This document shows positions 1-11,273 of a DNA stretch of 64,000 bases, one piece after another. Numbering within the stretch: the first letter of the stretch is position 1; the number at the start of each line of letters is the position of its first letter. The stretch is taken from NCBI RefSeq assembly GCF_026914185.1, contig NC_070568.1, positions 3,988,001-4,052,000 on the forward strand. The letters are read 5' to 3'. A model generated the notes under the pieces. That model saw nothing but the letters and a program-made list of their open reading frames with translations, ran no database searches and was not told the origin of the DNA. Source of the stretch: Puccinia triticina. Lineage: Eukaryota > Basidiomycota > Pucciniomycetes > Pucciniales > Pucciniaceae. A program made the translations under genes and the position numbers.

Positions 1-737
1 TAAGTCGTCGATCGGCAAGCCTGCAGAATGTCCTTCGTCGTGTGCCAGTGGATGTTTTTCGATCACTGAACTCCCAGTGTCTTTCGGTCCTTCCCGAGGT
101 CCCCCGTACCCGCGGCTTTCTACGGGGGGAGGACTCGTTCGGGGTCGTGGTGACCCCGTGGTCTACAAAAAAAGGTCTGCGATCCGATACCTCGGAGCCG
201 GATGTTGGCCGTCCCGCGCCCCTCCCTACAGATATCCGGTACTCTCTCTCTGTTATCATGTATTATCCTAGCAGATATTATCTGTGTTGAGGTATTATTT
301 ACTTCCTTTCTTATCCAATGCATAAATTGTAAGCTAATAAAGATACATGACCTGATTTACCGGGCCCGGGTGGCATCCGTCCAGCAGCCCCTGCAGATGT
401 CGATTAACAGCTGCAAAATTTAAATTTTGATGGGGAAATGGATGTAGTTCCAGAGGCTGGTGATCAGGTTCTGCAGGGTCTGCAGATCTCGAGGGCAAGT
501 CCTCCACATTTGCGTGTCTGGGCCTCCATATTATTGCAGGCGGAATCAGCAAAATGCAGAAATTGATTTTCATCATGTACAAGGGGGTGAGACGAATGTG
601 TCCCTTGTCTTCCGCAAGGAGCTACAGCCTGCAAGGCATTGCCGATGTTCCAGCAGAGATGAATGTTCACTTCATTAAGCGAGCCGAAATTCTAGCTATT
701 GATGTGGCCATGTTATTTCTTTGTTCGCAGAGCGTCC
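1..737. other. no gene recognised
   Basis: Only short overlapping open frames on both strands were seen, none with a recognisable domain or a convincing exon structure. The stretch leads into the promoter of the secreted repeat protein. Confidence 0.4.
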
Positions 738-746
738 GTATAAAAA
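738..746 (+). promoter_or_regulatory. TATA-like box of the secreted repeat protein gene
   Basis: A TATAAAAAA run lies about 55 bp upstream of the ATG at 802. That spacing suits a fungal core promoter and supports this start codon. The role is inferred from motif and position only. Confidence 0.4.
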
Positions 747-801
747 ACGCGAGGATACCGAGGAATAGTTTACACCACAGCTCTTTATCTGGAATCCTAT
801 C

Positions 802-2028
802 ATGAGAGTTGGTTCCCGCGTCTGGGTCATTTTAGCGAACTTAGCTGCTTGCTGCAAATCACCTATCACTCCTAACCCCTCAATTGATATCTCCCATGGG
901 CTTTTCGATGAATGGAATCCAAAATATTCCTGCAACATGCTCGCTGATAACGATAGTCGACCATTGCATGTGATTTCTGCCTCCTCTCCGCCGTATACCA
1001 GTGCCTCTCGCCATTTCCTCTCGGACCACTACCGGCACTCGCTAGGGCCAGACGGACAATTTCAACGTCACACCGTCCCAAAATACTTAGTGGAACATAC
1101 AAACAAACCTCATTTACATATCCAGGAAAACCAAGGAATGTCAATTCCTGTTTCTTCCCATTTCAACAACGATGCAGCCACTGTTTCCATCTCGAGCTCT
1201 CACAATGAGTCACCCGGCGCAATGACAGAAAATGCAAAAAAAAACTTAGGCTTTAGGGCAAATAAACACAATCTACCTAACTTCTCAGTCTTATCAATTC
1301 AAGGAAAGAGGAAGAGGAGGAACCATCAATTATGCTCTATAGCCAGAAAATTCAAAGACCTACGAGTAAAACATCCGGAATACCTAGATTCCTTGTTCCA
1401 AGAGTCGCCAGAAATCAACAGCAAAGGAAGCCAAGGACTTCAGATTCCTTTTTATTCCCATTTGAACAATGATCCAGCCACTAGTGCCTTATCAAGCTCT
1501 CACAATGAGTTACCAAACTCAAAAACTGAGAGTTCACCAAAATACTTGTGTGCAAATAACCATGGCCTACCCAATTTCCAGTCCTGTCACGTGGAGGAAA
1601 GAGGAAGAGGAGGAACTATCAATTATCTGCTGGCTAAAAAATTCAAAGATCTCCAAGTAAAAGATCCGGAATACTTACGCTCTTTGTTCCAAGAGTCATT
1701 GGAAACAAATAGCCAGGAAAGCCAAGGACTTTGGATTCCTTTTTATTCCCATTTCAACAGCAATGCAGCAAATGGTGCCCTCTCAATCTGTCACAATGAG
1801 CCACCCAGTGAAACAAGTTATATTCCACAGGAACCCTTTGTTGGAAACCAACACAATATACCAAATTTCCCATCCTATCAGTTGGGTAAAAGAGAAAGAG
1901 GAGGAAATATCAATTATGTCATTTCTGAAAAAAAAATCAAAGACCTCCAAGTAAAAACTCAGCACCTCTACATTCCTTTTTGCAAGTGTCACCGGAAATC
2001 AACAGCCAAGAAAGTCAAATATTTCTGA
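802..2028 (+). CDS. predicted secreted protein with three ~98-residue repeats
   Basis: A single open frame encodes 408 residues. The N-terminus has a short hydrophobic stretch (VWVILANLAA) after two arginines, followed by CC, as in a short fungal signal peptide. The body holds three imperfect repeats of about 98-99 residues, starting near residues 108, 207 and 305. Each opens with a block like GLxIPFYSHxNN, then SSSHNExP, then a Lys/Arg/Gly-rich block, and closes with KFKDLxVKxPEYLxSLFQES. The third repeat is cut short after KIKDLQVK and ends in a basic tail with two cysteines. I do not recognise the family. Secretion, repeats and a transposon-rich location fit a candidate rust effector, but that role is inference. 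The start is supported by the TATA-like box at 738. No intron is needed. Confidence 0.65.
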   Translation: MRVGSRVWVILANLAACCKSPITPNPSIDISHGLFDEWNPKYSCNMLADNDSRPLHVISASSPPYTSASRHFLSDHYRHSLGPDGQFQRHTVPKYLVEHTNKPHLHIQENQGMSIPVSSHFNNDAATVSISSSHNESPGAMTENAKKNLGFRANKHNLPNFSVLSIQGKRKRRNHQLCSIARKFKDLRVKHPEYLDSLFQESPEINSKGSQGLQIPFYSHLNNDPATSALSSSHNELPNSKTESSPKYLCANNHGLPNFQSCHVEERGRGGTINYLLAKKFKDLQVKDPEYLRSLFQESLETNSQESQGLWIPFYSHFNSNAANGALSICHNEPPSETSYIPQEPFVGNQHNIPNFPSYQLGKRERGGNINYVISEKKIKDLQVKTQHLYIPFCKCHRKSTAKKVKYF

Positions 2029-2304
2029 TTCATTTTACTTTCCATCATAAAACAACGTAGCTAGCAGATCTGGAGCTATGTATCACAATCAACTAATTGG
2101 TGCAAAAACTCAGAATTCCTTGGAGCCCTTAGGTGAAAACAACCAGAATTTAACCCAATTCCACATAGAAATATGACTCATCCTCATCCCACCCTCTAAA
2201 TGTAAGGCCCTGTCTGGGAGCAGTGATGTTATGTAATAACAACCACTTTTCTATAAACGGGCCTCACCAAGGCCCATTTTGTATGACTTGAATGTTTGAC
2301 AGAT
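2029..2304. other. 3' flank, no gene
   Basis: No open frame or repeat of note was seen between the secreted protein gene and the LTR-derived fragment that follows. Confidence 0.4.
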
Positions 2305-2745
2305 CTAGCAAGTGATTGGGCGTAAGCCTGTGTATCTAAGGTGAAAACAGGACACAAGAAAAAGGAAGGTTTCTGCTTGAATTTCTTGGGATAAAGAAAT
2401 AACAAACAGAGGAAGAGAAAGAGAGAGAGAGAAAAAGATAATGATCAGGCCTAGACTTGAAGTCTTTGATTTATGATCTGGGCTATTCTCATCCTGGAAA
2501 AGTTGGATGCCAGCTGTGCAAGGCCAAAGAGGGCGACAGCCTCCACTTGCACCAATGGAACGGTGGAGGGAATCCCTGTGGTGATACTGGGAGGGAATTA
2601 GACCCTGTAAAGTGATCCTGAGGTGTCTCTGGTGGTGGTCCTGGCTTTCTGAAATCTGTGTATCCTCCGGCTGAATGGGGGATCCTGACTTTGAAATTTT
2701 CAAGGTTGGCTGACATAATCACCTATGTACATGTGGTTAGGGAGC
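2305..2745 (-). mobile_element. diverged fragment of LTR family A
   Basis: The stretch shares blocks in the same order with the complete solo LTR at 44253-45186. Examples are GGACACAAGAA, TTTCTTGGGATAAAGAAAT, the GAGAGAGAG run, the CTGGTGGTGGTCCTGG region, and TGTGTATC before CATGTACATGTGG-like sequence. It is strongly diverged, has no clear ends and no visible target duplication, so it is an old relic. Confidence 0.5.
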
Positions 2746-3770
2746 TGGGTTTCACTTTTGTCGAATAAAAAGCGGGACATATAGATAAAGTTGAGTGGCC
2801 ACCCTCCTTCTAGAATAGTTCTGGGCTTGTTTGGTAGTTGGCACTGAAACTCTGCAATCTACAAATCCCTTCAGCACTCCTCCGCGAGTCTGATACAATC
2901 CGCCTAGTCTACAAAGGGTTCAACTGCTCTGCTTCCGCACGCAAGAACTCTGCAAAGTTATGATTTTAGGGTAGGGAAAAACTCTCCACATGCTTGTAAT
3001 CTGTAAAGTGACCCCGAGAAAACAGCTACTACAATTTTGGTACCGTAAGAGTAGTAAGTAGAATGCTAGAAAAATTCCCAAATATCCCCCTGAGAGAAAA
3101 TCTGTCCCCTAAGGTTCCATATCCCCCCCCCCCACTCTTTCTGCCCCGCAGTCCTCCATTCCCACCCAACATTGTCTGCATTCCCCCTTTCCCGCACTAA
3201 CAAACTCCGCCTGCATTGCCTCCCAGCCTAGCACATCTCCGACGCCTGTTCTCCCGCACCCCACAACTAGCCTCCAGAGATAGTCTCTACCCAGCGCTTC
3301 CACCCCAACATCATCCACTGATGATGTCCGCTTCCGCTGCCCCAGTTCACCTAACTCCGTGCCGCTACTAGTCTGTCTGTGCGCTCGATACGCCGCAGTC
3401 CTACTCCAACTCTCAGCTAAATCTCCATCTAGGCCGTGGCTAGAACCCTGGTTCCCCGCACCCGTGTCAGTCTCCCGGTCCGCGCCTGCCTCCGCTGTGG
3501 AACTACTCAAACGGGAGAATAGAGCTTGGAAGGGAAATGTATAGCAACACTAGTTCTAATGTAAGCTATGCAAGGGTGCTGATGAGGCTGCCTTCCTGAC
3601 TAATGCTGAGGGGATGAGAGTAACACTAATAAAAAGAAAGAAAAGGTGTGGCTGATTTCTACTTGATCTTAGGAGCTAGTACTATGAGCTTTAACTACTG
3701 CTTGGCTACTGAGGATGAGAGGGTTGTGGCAATTTACTCTTGCTGTTTCTTCAAAAACCTGGCCCCTTGG
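2746..3770. other. no gene recognised
   Basis: The region holds a C-rich patch near 3120 and pyrimidine-rich sequence from 3120 to 3500. Open frames on both strands lack domains and look like composition effects. Confidence 0.35.
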
Positions 3771-3775
3771 GGCCG

Positions 3776-3905
3776 CAAGTTGGGTCGCGGCGAAGCCGCG
3801 TTTGGCGGCGGAGCCGCCCCCTCAGCAGGAGGAGCAATTTTGCGGCGAAGCCGCCCACTCCGTTGGAGCAGCAATTTTGCGGCGAAGCCGCGGGGCGGGG
3901 TAGAG
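3776..3905. repeat. GCGGCGAAGCCGC hairpin repeats
   Basis: Four near-palindromic units of the type GCGGCGAAGCCGC or GGCGGAGCCGCC lie within 130 bp, two of them preceded by GGAGCAATTTT. A single related unit occurs at 33801-33815. They look like short GC-rich mobile or amplifying palindromes; no coding role is seen. Confidence 0.5.
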
Positions 3906-4409
3906 CTGATGCTCGGCCCCTCGAGGCCTGGTGCTTGAAGAAGTTTTGGACTGAGGAAATGCTCTGGGTTCAGACGCCAATGCGCAAAAACAAGTCTAGA
4001 TGGTCAGGGAGGCTCACGCTGATGCGCTGCAGCCTTAGCAGACCCGGGGTATTTTGGGGTGAAAATAAGAGTCCTATTTAAGCAAATCAGAAAATTGGCG
4101 CAGCTGCTCTATCCCGGTCCTCCCACAGGAGTGGTAACATGGGGTCATCTCCGATGAAGTCATGCCACGATCAGCCCCAGGACCCCCAATCTGGATAGTG
4201 ACCGCGAGTTCGCTCATCTGCTTGCACTGAATACACTTATTCACAGGCTGCCAATCTCAGCCCGGCGCTTTTCCACAAAGGAAACACACGCACCACCTTA
4301 TGCAGAATATCATTCACGAAGCGTCTGACACCACGTAGTTTCAACTTTCCCTAGCCAGAGAGCCAGGATGAGCCCATACATTAAAGACACCGACCCTCAG
4401 AGCCAAAGC

Positions 4410-4900
4410 AAATAAAATCCTGCTTGGCAAGCAGGTGCTGGGTAGCTGCTCTGTGGAAAGGTGTCCTCAACGGCGAGAACATCGCTGAGGAGGAGGCTGC
4501 TCCGGCGAGCGGGTCTTTTCACTGCTTGCTGGGGAGGAATCTTTGTTGGAATCATCCCCGGCAAGCAGATCCCCACTCGCCCGGGAGGATTCCTCATGTC
4601 CAAGGACCTTGCACCTGCTTGCTGAGAAATCTTCCTCAACAAGCAGGTACAAGTCATGGGGGGAATGGAACAAAATCCATCCCGCCAAGTACAAAGGTGT
4701 ACCCGTTTGGAAAGCCCCCCCAGAAAGCAGTTACCATTTTTAACTGCTTGGAGGAATCTTCCTTGGAATCATGCGCCAGCGCAACAATCCCCAAGTAATA
4801 TGTACATGTACCCGCTTGCCCAAGATGATTCCCAGACCTTGGCAAGCAGGTGTAATTTTTATGCCCAAGAGGAAGCCTTCCAGGCAAGCAGGGGAATCCA
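4410..4900. repeat. cluster of inverted repeats around CTGCTTGC / GCAAGCAG
   Basis: CTGCTTG and CAAGCAG alternate through this stretch, with shared blocks such as GAGGAATCTTYSTTGGAATCAT near 4536 and 4750. The pattern suggests several internally repeated hairpin units, perhaps a decayed foldback element. Frames across it are by-products of the repeats. Confidence 0.4.
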
Positions 4901-5093
4901 TCACAAGGTCCTGCAACATTTCACGTCAAAGGTATCAACAGGTTTGAAGCAAGGAAAAGACACACAAAAATGATGAGCCCGGTATATTTTCCCACTGTCA
5001 ATAAAGGCCAGAAATATTACCTTTGTCTGCTACTGTTACACTGACAAGGTATCACTAGCTTCACAGACATGGACACAATCAACAGAGGGACCT

Positions 5094-7066
5094 ATGACAC
5101 TTACTGGAAAACAGCAGAGGTCCTCAGACTTGCATTGCTGCCAATGCTGGCACAAAACTGCAGGCTGGCAGACGGGCAAAGCCCTACATCATTTTTTCTG
5201 CATCCTACTTATCCACAGCCCACTCTCAAACCCTCAAGAATTGTTCAACCAAATTGCTGTTGTGCTCTTGGATGGCCTGCTGCAACAACTCCAAACGGTC
5301 TACCAGGTCAAAAACCCCTCAGATCAACTTCACATCTTGCTCTGCTACTACCTACTGGCAAGGAAGCCTCAGAAGAGTGGAAAAACTCTTGCCGGTTGGA
5401 ATCCATACCCCCGCTTCTGGGGAGGGGGACGTATTGAAAACACTATGCATGAAGAAGATCTCCAGCAAGGGGAGTGTGCAGACCTATTCCAAAAAATGTG
5501 ACAAACCCTGAACCATAAAAAATGGATCATTGTTGACTTAGCTGTGCATTTGGCGGAAGCAAATGCTGCCAGCATGCTATATGTGGATGAGCCCGGTGGG
5601 TGTGGCAAAACCTACACAATGAATACTGTTATCCATTCCCTGAAAGCCATGCACATCCCCGCAGTAGTGGTTTCATCCTCAGATTCTGCTTCCCTAATGT
5701 CAGTCAATGGCGCCACTGCCCACTCCCGGCTCAAATTTCCAATAGTAATCCACTCAACCAGCACCTTCATGTTTGCCCTTTGGTCTCAATGCGCTGAGGT
5801 ATTGAAAGAGGCAGGTGTGATCATATGAGATAAGGTTTCAATGCAACATGACATGCTGTTGAGGTGGTTGCAGACCGCTTTCTTCAAGATCTTATGCAAG
5901 ACGGCCAAACTTTTGGTGGCAAGTTAGTCATATTTGGGAGGGGGGGATTTCCAACAGATGCTCTTGGTTGTGCGCAATGGGACTATCTTTGACCTGGAGG
6001 CAGCCTTCATGGTCACCTCATCTCTATGGGCCCATGTTATCAAGTTCTCCTTGACCAAGAACTTGAGGCTGAGTGGTGGTTCAGACTCTGCACTGACAGA
6101 GCTGAATGCTTCATTCTGCCTCTGGCTACTGACCATTGGAAACAGTACCAGGCAGCACAAATATCATACCCCCCAGACACTGGACTTTGGAGACGTATAT
6201 GCAAGCCTGACTGAGACAGCTGTTTCCAATCATTTTATAACCACCATGTACCCCAGTTCACCTCTGCACTCCCGAGATTGAGCCACCAACGTCAAATATT
6301 ACGGCTCACGTGTGATTTTGGTGTTGCTCAACCATCAATGATGTTTGTTCCCGGCACCTGCCCGGGAGATTTGTTGAGTTCCTCTCAATTGACGCCATGG
6401 CCACCAATATGAATGTGATCAATGAAGAGGAATCAGTGACAGCAGAAGTCCCCCACATCACCAGGCAAAAAAAAAATATCACTTGCCTACAAGTGACATG
6501 AAATAGTAAAAAGGCCCCTTTTTACTTTGCTGTGTCACCTGCAGACAAGTGATCATTGTTTTTTTCCTGGTGTATGTTCTTGATCCCCGGCCTGCCAGAA
6601 TCAACCCTCCAAATCAAGTTTGCCATGCCCATAATACTGCTCTGCAACCTTAACCTGGGAGCAGGACCAGACTATTGATAGATGAGATTGCCCCTGGTGG
6701 GCTCAAGTGCACCATACTTACCAGATTGCATGTCAGCTCTACGTGCACCATCCCCAAGATCAAACTTATCCACAAAGCTAATGCCTCTAATGGTGTATTG
6801 TTCAGTTGGTTCCAATTCCTGGTTGCAATAGCATTTGCGCTCACAATCAACAAGTCCCAGGGCCAATCACTTGCGTAAAGTTCATGGTGTACCTCCCATA
6901 CTCTGTTTTCAGCAATGGCCAACTGTATGTTGCCCTCTCCCAGGTAACATCCATCATGGCTCTCTCAATAGGGATTGTCACACAGCCAACAAAGCCTAAT
7001 TCCAAAATCAATTTTTTTAACCTTGACGTGATCAGGAGGCGCACAACTCACCCAGCACAAGCTTGA
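5094..7066 (+). pseudogene. Helitron-type PIF1-like helicase relic
   Basis: Most of the sequence reads in one frame interrupted by stop codons near 5499 and 5826. Visible features are a block with NPQELFNQ...LLDGLLQQ, a Walker A-like motif (DEPGGCGKTY, near 5591), the PIF1-type TAHSRLKFPI block (near 5720), a degraded Walker B region (GGGDFQQM, near 5940), LTKNLRL (near 6055), and the C-terminal FALTINKSQGQSLA motif (near 6838). The last part continues in another frame with SNGQLYVALSQVTS. Helitron helicases unwind DNA during rolling-circle transposition; here the Rep part was not found and the frame is broken, so this is a dead fragment. It could instead come from a host PIF1 helicase, but GGCGKT plus TAHS/TINKSQGQ is typical of the Helitron-associated group. 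Confidence 0.75.
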
Positions 7067-7149
7067 GTGAACCAAAGATCAGGATTCTTTGCACATGTAT
7101 ATACAATATGGGCCTTCAATGCTGTTGGGGGCCTAAGACCTGGAGCCAA

Positions 7150-7397
7150 ATTGACCCCAGTTGCTCTCATCAATACCCTCACCCCTTTTCCTATCACTGA
7201 TCGCGCGGCGCTATTTACCACGGCCAGTTTTCAGTCACGGGCAACTGTACTTTGCCCTGTCCCGGGTAACGCCCGTCGCGGGTTTGTTGATTGGGATGGT
7301 TTGTGAGCCTATGGATGCCCCATCTGCGACTAACGTCGTCAATCTCGACATCTTCAGATGGGCAGGCGACGGAACCTTACTAGCCAACCAAAGGTAG
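7150..7397 (+). pseudogene. second PIF1-like helicase C-terminus
   Basis: An open stretch reads RRYLPRPVFSHGQLYFALSR and continues to NLDIFRW. It is a separate copy of the C-terminal block that ends the relic just upstream (SNGQLYVALSQV ... FNLDVIRRR). Two adjacent, unequally diverged C-termini mean either a tandem insertion of two Helitron fragments or an internal duplication. Confidence 0.6.
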
Positions 7398-7566
7398 GCA
7401 CACACGGTGAATCTCATGTCCCTATCCCATGATCAAACTTCCCCATTGTCTCTTATAATCATCATTCTTCACTTTGTACATAATATTCTCAACCCTATGC
7501 GCTCTCCCAAATATTGCATTGTACATTCCACTCAGGACGAACTCCCATTTCTTTCCCTTTCCCAAA

Positions 7567-8664
7567 CACCAGGGGAGATATGTTCCCACTCCCCAGGGAG
7601 TGCCTTACCGTAACTTTTTTCCATAACTGTGCTGGAGGCCTTTGGTAAAGGAATATTGAATAGGTATGAACAAGACTGGAAGTCAGCGTGTAAATCAGTT
7701 GGAAATCATCCTGAAATAAACCATAACTTGCCAAAAAATCATCCAGAACTCATCTATAATTCATCCAGAACTCATCCAGAATATAGTCCTTTCTTGGCTC
7801 CATGACCAGTGTGTCCTTTCCATGGAGATGTGAAAGGCCCAGCCTGTGATTTTTTCCCCCTCATGTACTCGCGTACATCATAGGGACAATTGGTGTCTCA
7901 AAACAAATTTTTTACTTTTCATGTGGCTGTGAAAGGCCCATCCTGTGATATTTCCACCTCAATGTACGCGCGTACATCAGGGTGACTATTAGCAAAGTGC
8001 AAAAAGGTTAACTTGCATGTGCACATGTGAATTTTGAAAAGAAAAAAAATGCAAAATTCCCTAGATCATTTTCGTGAGGAGGACAGGATATATGGCCAAA
8101 GTGAATTGGCACCGCAATCCAACCTTGACTTAACTCAGACTTTCACCCTATTAAAACAGTTTTTTGTCATTTTTATCAGCCAAATTCAAATTAATTCCCG
8201 CATTTCCAAGAAAATGGGTTTCAATTTCAATGACTGCAACATTACCACATTCCAAAAATCTAAACCCAATAATACCAAGTCAACTTTTAGTTTAATTTTG
8301 TACATCAGGGTATATAATGTGAATTACAAGAAACCCATTTTTTTGGAGGAATTACTTTTGAGAATGGGAATTTTGCTTTGCTATCCTTAAAAATCAGTAA
8401 ACAGGAGCAATTGATGAGTTGGACTTTGGTGAAATATCATTTCATCATATTTCTTCCTACAGTTGTACATAGAAAACAAAAGAATTCTACACAACATTGT
8501 GTTGACTTCCAAATCAATTGTGACTGACTTTTCACTAAATTCTCCATCCAATTTACTATTTTGGGGATGAGTTACTAATCCACATCAGGCTCACATCCGA
8601 CCAAAACTCACATAAAATTCAGCTCTGGCACTCCCTGGGGAGTGGAAACATATCTCCCCTGGTG
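7567..8664. mobile_element. CACTA-like non-autonomous TIR element (family C)
   Basis: The ends are inverted repeats of about 38 bp, starting CACCAGGGGAGATATG on the left and ending CATATCTCCCCTGGTG on the right. Both flanks read AAA, compatible with a 3-bp target duplication and with CACTA-type termini that begin CAC. The interior has no transposase. Related sequence recurs at 11819-11930 and, inverted, at 33840-36104. An internal palindrome GTACGCGCGTAC lies near 7965. Superfamily assignment rests only on termini and duplication length. Confidence 0.6.
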
Positions 8665-9302
8665 AAAGCTCGCGGCGGATATGCCGCGATTTCCTCTAGT
8701 GGTAGAAAGGGGGGAAAGCAATGGCAATGAATCAATAGCAATGGTTTGATGAGAATGGGGACTATAATTTCTGTATATAAAATTCTGCATGAGGTACAAG
8801 TGAGGGGGTAAGGACAGTTCTTATATGAAGGAAGGATGAGCACAGACAATGAAGAGTTCTGGCTATGGGAATGAAGGTTGTACAAATGGGGAAGAGTGAT
8901 GTGAACATAGTAACAGCTTGTAATGATGAGCACTACTGAAAAGGGTAAGCACAGATCCAATTATGTAATGTGTACAATAGCCATAGTACACAATGAGTAA
9001 TGTATGTAAAGGGTTTAGTATGTGAGAAAATATCTATGAAAAGAATGTGATGCAATGATTTAACTAAGTTACTAATGAAATGAGTATTGTAACTAATGAA
9101 GACTGTAAGGTTTCTGTAAGTCTTATATCCTCTATAACTATTGAACCATTGAAGATAAAGGGGTACTATGTATGAGTGACTATAGGTGAAATGAGGTGTA
9201 AAATCTGAATATGCAATAATAATGAGGTATTTGTGAAGGAGTGTGGGGTAATAGGCAATGTAATGATGAATATATGTAAAGGAAAGCAATAAAATACTAC
9301 TT
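8665..9302. other. no gene; A/T-rich simple-sequence stretch
   Basis: The plus strand is rich in ATGAATG/TGTAATG-like words. The minus-strand frames here are low-complexity (Tyr, His, Ser, Ile) and are judged spurious. Confidence 0.4.
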
Positions 9303-9419
9303 GTGGTTTGGAATGGAGCACCACACCGCCTGTTGACTTTCCGCATGCTTTTGTTTGGTTGTACATTCAAGGTTCCCTCAGCAGCATATAAGAACATGTG
9401 CTTTTCTACTCTCTCAGGA

Positions 9420-9740
9420 ATGCACAAGCTTTCCAATGAGCTCAGCTGCCCGCGCTTTCTGGCCATTCTGCTTTGTGGGCATTTTCTGACGGACCACCTA
9501 TTTATACCACCACACTGTGCAGCGGAATTCCACGTCACACCGGGAAACACAGAATACCATGAAAGAGTGGAGCTATTAAAAGGTAGTCAGTGAAGACTAG
9601 GGTTGAATTTGCATGAAAAGAAACAGAATCTGAAGTCAAAAAAAGGCTAAAAATTCAATGTAAAAAGATATAAGCGGTTTTAGACAGAAATAATGATAAA
9701 GGCAGACTTTAGGTCAGCTGTGCTGACTTCAAGGCTGACA
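9420..9740 (-). mobile_element. partial LTR, family A (terminal part, inverted)
   Basis: The block from AGACTAGGGTTGAATTTGCATG to GGCAGACTTTAGGTCAGCTG...GGCTGACA matches the last ~150 bp of the solo LTR at 44253-45186. The upstream part is diverged and the left limit is approximate. It ends at the expected GGCTGACA terminus. Confidence 0.5.
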
Positions 9741-9810
9741 TTAGGTTCATCACAAATCCCCTTGTGACTTGTCATCATCAAATCAATGTGCCAAGTAGTA
9801 CCCCTGGGGG

Positions 9811-10437
9811 TGTGAGCTTGAGTCTCTATAGTGACAGCAGGACACAAGCAAATGGGTGGGGCAATATTTGGATTTCTTGGGATAAAGAAATTACAAATAG
9901 TAGAGAAAAAAAAAGAGAGAGAGAGAGAAGAAGATCTGAGATAAGATATGCAGAGTTTTAATGATATTCTGGTGGGTACTAACTTCCACTGGTAATGCTA
10001 CCTCCTTAAGGGAGTGCTGCCAAGCTGTGCTAGAGATTGCAACAGCCTCTTCTCACCAAGGAAACATGGAAGGCCTCTGAATTAGACAATTCTAATCAGC
10101 CAAAATTCTTTAGACTTCTCTCTGAATAGTCAAGGTTCTTTAAAGGGAAACCTATGTGGTCTGTTTCTCACAAAAACCACAGAAAAAGAAGGATGAATAG
10201 CAGCAGAATCCTTTGGTTAAGAGGTCAAAATATGAGAAGACCTGTGATCAAAGATGGGCAAAAGAAAGCAAATAAAGAGAGCAATCAAGGAGACATAGAG
10301 ATGTAACTCTGAGATAATCAAGGTTCAGTGAAAGATTTTACTTGCTGTCAATATCCTAGGTGCCTGTGATGGTAGGTATACTGGGAGTGTGGTAATCTCT
10401 TTGGTGGTGATCCTGGGGTTATCTGGGGCAATGGTGA
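9811..10437 (-). mobile_element. truncated LTR, family A
   Basis: It starts at the family terminus TGTGAGCTTGAGTCTC and runs colinear with 44253 onward through the GGACACAAG, TTTCTTGGGATAAAG, CAAGCTGTGCTAGAGA and TTCTTTAAAGGGAAACC blocks. It stops within GGTTATCTGGGG, where the CAGCG-rich palindromic sequence begins. The remaining third is missing. Confidence 0.65.
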
Positions 10438-10439
10438 AA

Positions 10440-10730
10440 CCGCTGCACTGCGCTGAAATCAGCGGCACCTTTAGCGCAGCGCAGCGGTCTACCACTGATC
10501 CTCCAGCCCAATCAGCGTTAGCGCTGCGCTAACGCTGAATCCAGCGGTTTTCCGCGGACGCCTGCTGTTGATCAGCGTTGGTGCAGCGCTGCTGAAAATC
10601 AGCGCAGCGCAGTGGAATGACCGCTCACGGCTGCTGACTGCTTTTTCAGCGTCAGCGCGCTGATTTTGCTGCGCCCAACTAGGCGCTGAACATGGCAGCA
10701 GTGACAGCGGCGCTTCCAGCGTGTTAACTA
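10440..10730. repeat. CAGCG-rich palindromic (foldback-like) element
   Basis: About 290 bp are dominated by CAGCG and CGCTG words in both orientations. They include the near-perfect palindrome CAGCGTTAGCG-CTG-CGCTAACGCTG near 10515. The block truncates LTR family A on its left. No coding capacity is seen; a foldback-type MITE is the simplest reading. Confidence 0.5.
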
Positions 10731-11273
10731 CATAGTTTCATTCACTCAATCAACCTCCCCACTACCTTTTCACCCCCCATTGGACCTCACCTGGTCCTTA
10801 TTGAAATAAATATGGCCAAGATGAAGGGCAATGAGCTGGAAAAATCAGGAGCACAGAATGCTCAGGGAATCAGAACAGCAGAACAGAAGTCTCCAGCGGA
10901 GCGGGTCTGGCTACTATGGGCTCGGAAATAAGGGCCTGTACCATAGCAATCAAAAAGCAGTTTTTTGGCCGGAAATCTGCTTTTCTTACAGAAGACAGTT
11001 TCCCCTCAAAAACGTGTACCACAGCACACGTTTTTTGGGGAATCCAGTAATCTATTTCCTTCAGGAATTGCCAATTTCCAGAAACAGGTCTGACCCTGTT
11101 TTCTCAAGCAATTTCCACACTCGCTGCGCCCGCCTGTCCCACCTCTTGGACAATACAACACTCATCCTGGATATTCCTGCCACCAATACAAACTACTGGT
11201 TTGAGAGGAGCTCTGTCCTCCACCATCCCGGACCACCTATCATATAGGTCCAAGAGGAATTTTCCCCTCTTTC
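10731..11273. other. no gene recognised
   Basis: A 138-codon frame at 10831-11247 lacks recognisable domains and overlaps the edge of the following LTR. Near 11195-11262 a GGTCCAAGAGGAA motif recurs as in 11610-11820. Confidence 0.35.

Noticed and set aside
8933..9550. 205-codon minus-strand frame
   Set aside because: Low-complexity Tyr/His/Ile/Ser composition from simple sequence, overlapping an LTR fragment.
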